NCBI GenBank assembly: GCA_025465475.1
Contig: JAODMR010000141.1
Coordinates: 25,425-89,424 of the forward strand
Reading direction: 5' to 3'
Source: Micrococcaceae bacterium
Lineage (GTDB): Bacteria > Actinomycetota > Actinomycetes > Actinomycetales > Micrococcaceae
Length of the DNA: 64,000 nucleotides
The notes under the pieces are model-generated. The model searched no databases. It was not told where the DNA came from and was given only the letters and a program-made list of their open reading frames with translations. The position numbers were made by a program, and so were the translations under genes. Of the stretch, positions 58,898 through 64,000 are shown piece by piece. Each line of letters starts with the position of its first letter. Position 1 is the first letter of the stretch.

Positions 58898-59953
58898 TCA
58901 GGGCGTGATGACGACCTTGAGCGCCTTGGTTTCCGCGGCGCGGGCAAAGGTGTCGTAGGCGTCCATGATCCTGTCGAAGGTGAAGTGATGGGTGGCCAGC
59001 AGGCCCGCCGGGATCTTGCCGGAGCTCACGAGCTTCAACAGCATGGGCGTCGTATTGGCGTTCACCAGACCGGTGCTGATGGTGATGTTCCGGATCCATA
59101 GATCCTCCAGGTGCAATTCGACAGGCTTGCCATGCACCCCGATGTTCGCGACGTGCCCTCCCGGGCGGACCAGGTCAACTGCCATGGCGAACGTCGCCGG
59201 AATCCCGACCGCTTCAATCGCCACGTCCACTCCGGCCCCGTCGGTGAGGGCAAGTACCTGATCCTTCCAACCGCTCGCGGAGGAATCGACAGTGTCGGTG
59301 GCACCAAAACCCCGGGAAGCCTCCAGCCTGTTGGTGTCCACATCCACCGCCACGATTGTTGCTGCCCCGTACAGGCCTGCCGTTGCGATTGCGGCTAGCC
59401 CCACGGGACCGGCGCCAATAACGGCGACGACGTCGCCGGGTTTTACCTGCCCGTATTGAACACCGATCTCAAATCCGGTGGGGAGGATGTCGGAGAGCAT
59501 CACGGCCTGCTCATCGGGGACGCCTTCCGGCAGTAGATGCAGAGAGTTCTCGGCGTACGGGATCCGAACCAGCTCCGCCTGGGTCCCGTCGATGAGGTGG
59601 CCCAACACCCATCCGATACCGGCCCGTCCCTCTTCCCCCAGGCAATGGGAGTACAGCCCCGCCCGACAGTTAGGGCAGTGCCCGCAGGACTTGATGCAGG
59701 AAATGATCACCCGATCCCCCGGCTTAAGGCCGGTCACCGAGGAACCTACCTGCATGATCGTTCCAACGCCCTCATGGCCCAGGACACGTCCTGCTTCCAC
59801 TGCGGGAACGTCCCCCTTGAGGATGTGCAGATCCGTTCCGCAGATCGTGGTGGTGTCCACACGCAGGATCGCGTCGCCGGGATGCCGGATTTCGGGGTCG
59901 GGAACCTCGCTCCAGGACTTCTCGCCCGGCCCGCCATAGACAAGTGCCTTCAC
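58898..59953 (-). CDS. Zinc-dependent alcohol dehydrogenase family protein
   Basis: A 351-residue medium-chain dehydrogenase. Catalytic zinc residues appear in TTICGTDLHILKGD and LGHEGVGTI, and structural zinc cysteines in SCIKSCGHCPNCRAGLYSHC. The NAD loop is VAVIGAGPVGLAAIATA, and it ends ALKVVITP. The GTG at 59953 is chosen because AAGGA lies about seven bases upstream; an ATG ten codons earlier at 59983 is possible. It heads an operon with the flavodoxin, PNPOx and P-type ATPase genes. Confidence 0.9.
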   Translation of the reverse strand: MKALVYGGPGEKSWSEVPDPEIRHPGDAILRVDTTTICGTDLHILKGDVPAVEAGRVLGHEGVGTIMQVGSSVTGLKPGDRVIISCIKSCGHCPNCRAGLYSHCLGEEGRAGIGWVLGHLIDGTQAELVRIPYAENSLHLLPEGVPDEQAVMLSDILPTGFEIGVQYGQVKPGDVVAVIGAGPVGLAAIATAGLYGAATIVAVDVDTNRLEASRGFGATDTVDSSASGWKDQVLALTDGAGVDVAIEAVGIPATFAMAVDLVRPGGHVANIGVHGKPVELHLEDLWIRNITISTGLVNANTTPMLLKLVSSGKIPAGLLATHHFTFDRIMDAYDTFARAAETKALKVVITP

Positions 59954-59999
59954 AACAACGTCCTTCCCACATTCGGCGGCCAATGCTGGCCCTGACTGA

Positions 60000-60043
60000 A
60001 CACTGCCAGCTTCACGCGCCGCACCCTAGGGTCTTTGGTCCCC
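60000..60043 (-). promoter_or_regulatory. DosR-like box and -10, dehydrogenase operon
   Basis: On the minus strand GGGACCAAAGACCCTAG spans 60042-60026. CAGTGT (60005-60000), 21 bases on, is the same hexamer as before the first universal stress gene. Transcription would start near 59993, about 40 bases before the chosen GTG. Confidence 0.7.
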
Positions 60044-60680
60044 GCCCCCAGAAGGAGCCGCCGGCTGTTGCCCGGGATCATCAGGGGGCATCGATGAGGG
60101 AGGATCACTGGCGGCGGCCGGGAAAGCAGATGAAGCCGGGGCGGCCCAAAACCCGTCCGGCCCCTGATCCAGCCGGAACGGCGGATGCTCGTCTCGCAGG
60201 AGGAACACCTAGGTCAGCACCCGATACACCCAACGATGGATGCCCATGGCCAGGTCGAACAACGGCCGGGGTAGCGTGCCGTGAACAGCAGAGCGGATCC
60301 CGCGACCAGAACCAACAACCGAGCAACTAGGGACCAGAATCACGAACCAGTCCCGCGGGACCGATTCCGGTCGTAACGCAGATACTCGGACAGGTTTACG
60401 GAATAAGGCAGGAAATCACGCGCTTCGCTGCCCCTGTCGCCGTCGAAGGATTCTGTTGGGTGAACGGCGGGCATGGTGTGAACAGCCGGACGGGCTACCG
60501 TCGGCGTTCATCATCACCACCCAGTTGCCGGACCCCAGCTCGATCGTGACTTCCTAGGTCCCGGACCCAGAGGCGGACTCGGTCCAAAAGGTCTGGCTGT
60601 TAGGTGGGGGCGGAACGGAGGTTCCTGCCCCTTCCCGATACGCCGCGCGGAACGGGCTGGTGCGGACGCCCTGCGGACGG
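60026..60680 (-). pseudogene. Decayed DUF4389-type membrane protein
   Basis: Minus-strand pieces match the two ends of an actinobacterial DUF4389 protein. The first piece (about 60680-60500) reads SPFRAAYREGAGTSV, then SQTFWTESASGSGT, a TAG, and EVTIELGSGNWVVMMNADGS. The second (about 60330-60026) reads LLVLVAGSALLFTARYP, and after a frameshift PLFDLAMGIHRWVYRVLT, a TAG, and VFLLRDEHPPFRLDQGPDG. The middle of the gene, including one DUF4389 unit, is missing. Two stops and at least one frameshift show that it is dead. Confidence 0.65.
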
Positions 60681-60757
60681 CAGCAGACCGACCAGTGCTA
60701 GGTCCCACTCCCCCGGAGGGTAGCTCCGTCGGTGAAGCTCAAGCACTTGCCCGGCAG

Positions 60758-60801
60758 GGGACTTTCGACCCTAATGCCGGCGCCGGTGGCCGCCCTAGGT
60801 T
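60758..60801 (+). promoter_or_regulatory. DosR-like box and -10, third PNPOx-type gene
   Basis: GGGACTTTCGACCCTAA (60758-60774) is followed 22 bases on by TAGGTT (60796-60801). The ATG at 60809 lies at the predicted transcription start. Confidence 0.72.
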
Positions 60802-60808
60802 AAAAGGC

Positions 60809-61276
60809 ATGATGAGCCAATCCCCAGCTCCAGCGGTCGTAACACTGAGCAGCAAGGAATGCTGGGAATTAATGAGAAGCGTCTCCATTGGACGGCTCGC
60901 AGTTGTGGTGGGGGATCACCCGGAGGTGTTTCCCATCAATTACGCCGTCGACGGCGGAACCCTGGTCTTCCGGTCGGGCCCGGGTTCCAAGTTGGATACA
61001 GCGTTGACAGGCCCAGTGGGCGTGGAAGCCGACGGCGTGGACCCGGAAACCGGGACCGCGTGGAGCGTCATGATGCGCGCCACCGCCATGACAATCTCCT
61101 CCCCGGACGAGTTGCTCGGAACGGTTGCCCTGCGACTGTTTCCCTGGCATCCAGGGCCGAAGGAGCACTTTGTGCGCGTCGTTCCCGATGACGTGAGCGG
61201 GCGGATGTTCACCGTCGTCGACCCGGCTGTGTGGTGGACTCCGCTGAACGCAACCCGGCAGGCGAGTCCCGAATAA
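60809..61276 (+). CDS. Pyridoxamine 5'-phosphate oxidase-fold protein (copy 3)
   Basis: A 155-residue PNPOx-like protein (CWELMRSVSIGRLAVVVGDH, VFPINYAVDGGTLVFRSGPG, WSVMMRATAMTI), closest in sequence to the product at 53882. Two adjacent ATGs (60809 and 60812) are candidates; the first fits a leaderless transcript, and AAAAGG precedes both. The cofactor and substrate are unknown. Confidence 0.88.
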   Translation: MMSQSPAPAVVTLSSKECWELMRSVSIGRLAVVVGDHPEVFPINYAVDGGTLVFRSGPGSKLDTALTGPVGVEADGVDPETGTAWSVMMRATAMTISSPDELLGTVALRLFPWHPGPKEHFVRVVPDDVSGRMFTVVDPAVWWTPLNATRQASPE

Positions 61277-61703
61277 TCCCGCGGCGATGACAGCGGTTGT
61301 CTGCTCCACCTGGCTCCAAGCCTGGAAGTACCCCCGGAATCACAGTCGACCGATTCTAAGGTGGTACCGAACAGGCACACCAACAAGTCCGCGCCCTCCT
61401 CCGATACCTTGGCCTGTCTGAATGCCGCATGGCTGTCTGTCACCGTTCCCCTGCACGGCCAGCGTTCAGCACCGGGTTGTGTGGAGGCAGGACTACACCC
61501 TCCGGCACCGCGCTGACGGCGCAGGACGAGGGTGACTCCGATCGGCTGAGGTTGGACCTGGGCTACCGGGGGCGAGTTGGGCGTTTCTGGCCCCGGTCCG
61601 GCGCTACCCGGCACAGCGACGCGGCGGGGAGGATTGCCGTCGTGCTGAGCCCCATCGGCCGGCGGAAGGAAGCCGAAGTCCCGGAGGCCGATCCTTGACG
61701 GGT
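61277..61703. other. Gene-free stretch
   Basis: No frame in this 427-bp interval looks like a real protein, and no repeat or clear hairpin was seen. Decayed coding sequence is possible but no family was recognised. Confidence 0.4.
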
Positions 61704-61747
61704 GTGTCCTTTGGCCCTAGCAAACCAGCAGCCGGCCGGTTGAAACT
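61704..61747 (+). promoter_or_regulatory. DosR-like box and -10, arrestin-like gene
   Basis: GTGTCCTTTGGCCCTAG (61704-61720) has a weak left half and a good right half. GAAACT (61742-61747) follows 22 bases on. Transcription would start near 61754, about 68 bases before the ATG. Confidence 0.5.
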
Positions 61748-61821
61748 GGACGGGCAGCACAGCGAACCGCCCCGCGCCCTGCGCGCACCCAATTCGGCAC
61801 GCCGCCGAAAGGATCCAGGCC

Positions 61822-62730
61822 ATGAAACCCCAGACCTCCAACCCATCCCTCCAAATCAAGCGCATCCACCTACTTGATGGCGATGCGGTGCCCGAGGGAA
61901 GCCCGCTAAGACTCACGATGGAACTGGAGGCGCTACGGGAAGTCCAGGTCGAGGGCCTGGACGTCGAGCTGGTACGCAAGCTGCGCTACGGATACGGCCG
62001 CGGAACCATGTACGGCTTCGTCTACACCGCGTGGCAGGAGTCAGAAGACGTTCTGGCCAGCACGACCCTCCCGGGACCGGGCGCCCTCAGCAATGGCTCC
62101 CACCATCAATGTGAAGCCACCCTTGACGTTCCTGTCAACGGCCCACCCACCCTGCACGGATCGCTGATTGAAAGTGCCTGGTACGTCCGTCTCCGCGCGA
62201 GAATCTCCGGCGCGGACGACATCATCAGCGACCACCCCATCACGGTCCAATCATCAGCGGATACCTTCCGAGCAGACTCATCGTCGCCCGAACTGCTCAG
62301 CTACCAGCAGACAGCCTGGATGGAAATACAGCAGCTGTCCACCCGGATCCTGCGCGCCGGGGAATCCATTACCGGAGAGCTGCGGGTCCGGGCTCTCCGC
62401 CACCTCGACATTCGTTCCATCCGAGTGGAACTGCTCCTATGCGAGACCGTTGATCACGGGCCAGGGCGGGGCCCCAACGCGGAACGCAGCCCCTTCGAGG
62501 ACCGGCGGGACACTGAATCTGTCATCAGCACGCAGGATCTGGACGGATGGAAGTTGGGCGAAGGCGAAACCGTAGTTCTCCCCTTCACGCTGCAGGCACC
62601 GTCGATTCTACCTGCCCCCTCGCTTGACATGCCGAACTTCCACGTCTGGTGGCTGTTGCGCGCCACACTAAATGTTCCGATGCGGACCGATCCCAGACTG
62701 GACGTCGGACTCACCGCCGTGACCCACTGA
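61822..62730 (+). CDS. Hypothetical protein with arrestin-like features
   Basis: A 302-residue soluble, beta-rich protein. Two similar halves (LQIKRIHLLDGDAVPEGSPL, then AWMEIQQLSTRILRAGESITG) suggest a two-sandwich arrestin/Spo0M-like fold; both contain a strand-rich stretch about ligand-type proteins. The assignment is by pattern only. The ATG at 61822 is the first start. It follows a weak DosR-like box, so it may belong to the regulon. Confidence 0.6.
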   Translation: MKPQTSNPSLQIKRIHLLDGDAVPEGSPLRLTMELEALREVQVEGLDVELVRKLRYGYGRGTMYGFVYTAWQESEDVLASTTLPGPGALSNGSHHQCEATLDVPVNGPPTLHGSLIESAWYVRLRARISGADDIISDHPITVQSSADTFRADSSSPELLSYQQTAWMEIQQLSTRILRAGESITGELRVRALRHLDIRSIRVELLLCETVDHGPGRGPNAERSPFEDRRDTESVISTQDLDGWKLGEGETVVLPFTLQAPSILPAPSLDMPNFHVWWLLRATLNVPMRTDPRLDVGLTAVTH

Positions 62731-62758
62731 TCCGGGACGACAGGCCGGCATTAGGCCC

Positions 62759-63141
62759 CTAAACGATCGCAATCCGTCGGCTCCCTGCCATCAGGATCAC
62801 CAGCATCCTGCTCCGGATGACCATCAGCACGATCTGGAACGACGAGGTCAAAATTCCAATCGAACCCAACACGATCAGCAGGAAGACGCCCACCGAAGCA
62901 TCTCCCGCATAGGCCCACCTCGCTGCTCCCACGCCAGCCACGTCCCGCCCACAATGATCGCCAACACAGCCAAGGCGGCCGTCCAATAAGCCAACCCACC
63001 CTGTAGGAAGGCCACCGTGGGACTCGGAGAAACACCATCCACCGTCGTCAGATTGCTCGACGGGAGCGCAGCCCAAAAAGTCGACAGTGTTCTCACCAAC
63101 TTGCTCAAGCCCTCCCTCACGGCCTTCGCAAGGTTCTCCAT
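62759..63141 (-). pseudogene. Remnant of a TrbL-like conjugation membrane protein
   Basis: The first frame reads LVRTLSTFWAALPSSNL, then FLQGGLAYWTAALAVLAIIV and GGTWLAWEQRGG, matching the N-terminal part of actinobacterial TrbL-like proteins of integrative elements. It stops after MLRWASSC. A different frame continues with WAYAGDASVGVFLLIVLGSI and QIVLMVIRSRMLVILMAG, then stops at 62759. A frameshift and a deletion of the middle are evident. It overlaps the end of the FemAB-type gene by 25 bases, so its true start is lost. Confidence 0.6.
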
Positions 63142-64000
63142 CGCATCACCAACTGCGCCCTCCCGGCCCGGGCCGGGAGGGCGCGGACCTGGCGGACGCC
63201 GCGTCGGGCCACGGGCAGGGCTGTCGCGTACACGGGGTACAGCGGGGAAAGCGGCTTGTCCCAGGTGCCGGCCAGCAGGTCCTCATGGCTGGCGAATCCA
63301 AACTTGAACTGGGACACGCCGTCGTTGAGCAAACCGTTGAAGTCATAGCGGGTCACACCGGCCGCTTTCATGGCCGTGATGGCTGTCCACTTGAGCGAGA
63401 AATTAGCCCGCAGCGAGCTTCCCGCGTCATTCATCCCCCCGTAGAGCTCGAACGCTGTGGTGCCGCTGACGGCAAGCCAGAGAAAGGCGATGACGTTGCT
63501 CCCCTGCCACGCCGCGTAGACGGGAGACGAATCGCCGAGGTTGTCAAAGATGTCGAGGTAATACTTGTCCTCGTGGATGCCAAAGCCTGCCCGGTCGGCG
63601 GTCTGCCGGTAAACGGAGAGCACCTGGCCAAGGTCTTCCCGCTCCACGCGGCGGTATGTCACATCCTCCCGCGACGACTTCCGGATGTACTGCCGCGTCT
63701 TCTTGGTCATGGCACCGAGCAGCTCGTCCTCTGACTTCGCCAGATCCAGGATGAGCGTCCGGCCGATGAGAATGGTGTTCTGCGTCGGCTGCCAGCCCGC
63801 CGACGGCAAGGCCTGCACCGACGGAGAATCAGCATCCCAGTCCGGTTCAATGGTGAGGACGACGGAGCGGTGGGCAGTCCGGACGTATCCCGCCACGGCG
63901 TCCAACACAGCGGGGGAAGCACCGTCGGAAGCCTGCGGACCGCGCGGGATGTACGTCAGCGACCGGAACGGAAACGGAAGCCGCTTAACCAGCAGTTGCG
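63117..64000 (-). CDS. FemAB/FemX-type peptidoglycan aminoacyltransferase, partial
   Basis: The gene is cut by the window end; its N-terminus lies beyond 64000. The visible 290 or so residues match the FemAB family, which adds amino acids from aminoacyl-tRNA to lipid II for interpeptide bridges. Signatures are QLLVKRLPFPFRSLTYIPRG, TILIGRTLILDLAKSEDELL, TKKTRQYIRKSSRE, FELYGGMND and YDFNGLLNDGVSQFKFGF. It is the only clear core gene near this end. Confidence 0.88.
   Translation of the reverse strand, partial: QLLVKRLPFPFRSLTYIPRGPQASDGASPAVLDAVAGYVRTAHRSVVLTIEPDWDADSPSVQALPSAGWQPTQNTILIGRTLILDLAKSEDELLGAMTKKTRQYIRKSSREDVTYRRVEREDLGQVLSVYRQTADRAGFGIHEDKYYLDIFDNLGDSSPVYAAWQGSNVIAFLWLAVSGTTAFELYGGMNDAGSSLRANFSLKWTAITAMKAAGVTRYDFNGLLNDGVSQFKFGFASHEDLLAGTWDKPLSPLYPVYATALPVARRGVRQVRALPARAGRAQLVMRWRTLRRP

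Noticed and set aside
60350..60361. GTCCCGCGGGAC palindrome as an operator
   Set aside because: It lies inside the decayed DUF4389 gene, with no promoter-like hexamers beside it.

Overview
The window is high-GC actinobacterial DNA, most likely from an Arthrobacter or Pseudarthrobacter relative (Micrococcales). The evidence is gene content and order: a WhiB regulator next to a giant glycosyltransferase and a DUF5719 protein, RsmI divergent from a protein O-mannosyltransferase, a GtrA-PurK-PurE-LCP-ManA block, ATGA/TGATG gene overlaps and frequent GTG/TTG starts. No rRNA, tRNA or CRISPR array was seen. Species was inferred by eye, not by a database search.

Bases 1 to about 32,300 are a dense chromosomal core. 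In order they hold: tatD; a MoxR-DUF58-transglutaminase operon; a succinate-semialdehyde dehydrogenase; rsmI and the O-mannosyltransferase; an acyl-CoA synthetase; membrane proteins of the DUF1461, SpoIIM and RDD types; an L,D-transpeptidase; ahcY with a Trm112-like protein; DUF3499; a metallopeptidase-fold protein; the cell-envelope block DUF5719-GT2-WhiB; and GtrA, purK, purE, LCP and manA. Much of it concerns envelope assembly, purine synthesis and methyl-cycle housekeeping.

At about 32,300 the character changes. Two tandem arrays with 32-bp spacing and a gene-poor stretch lead into a convergent pair, an MGDG-synthase-like glycosyltransferase and a GH3 beta-glucosidase. A decayed potassium channel, a GAF-ANTAR protein, a slipin and several membrane or unknown proteins follow.

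From about 42,800 to 62,700 lies the most interesting part, an apparent DevR/DosR-type (dormancy, hypoxia) regulon island. It encodes a DevR-like response regulator, a DosT/DosS-like GAF histidine kinase with the haem-ligand His in place, universal stress proteins, a phosphoketolase, three small flavin-type (PNPOx-fold) proteins, a flavodoxin-like protein, a zinc alcohol dehydrogenase and two P-type ATPases. Eight 17-bp sites resembling DosR boxes each have a NANNNT -10-like hexamer at a nearly fixed distance, and several of these promoters would give leaderless transcripts. The island is also decaying. The phosphoketolase carries an in-frame TGA, and remnants of a universal stress protein, an alcohol dehydrogenase, a DUF4389 protein and a conjugation-type TrbL-like protein are visible. 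The window ends inside a FemAB-type peptidoglycan aminoacyltransferase.
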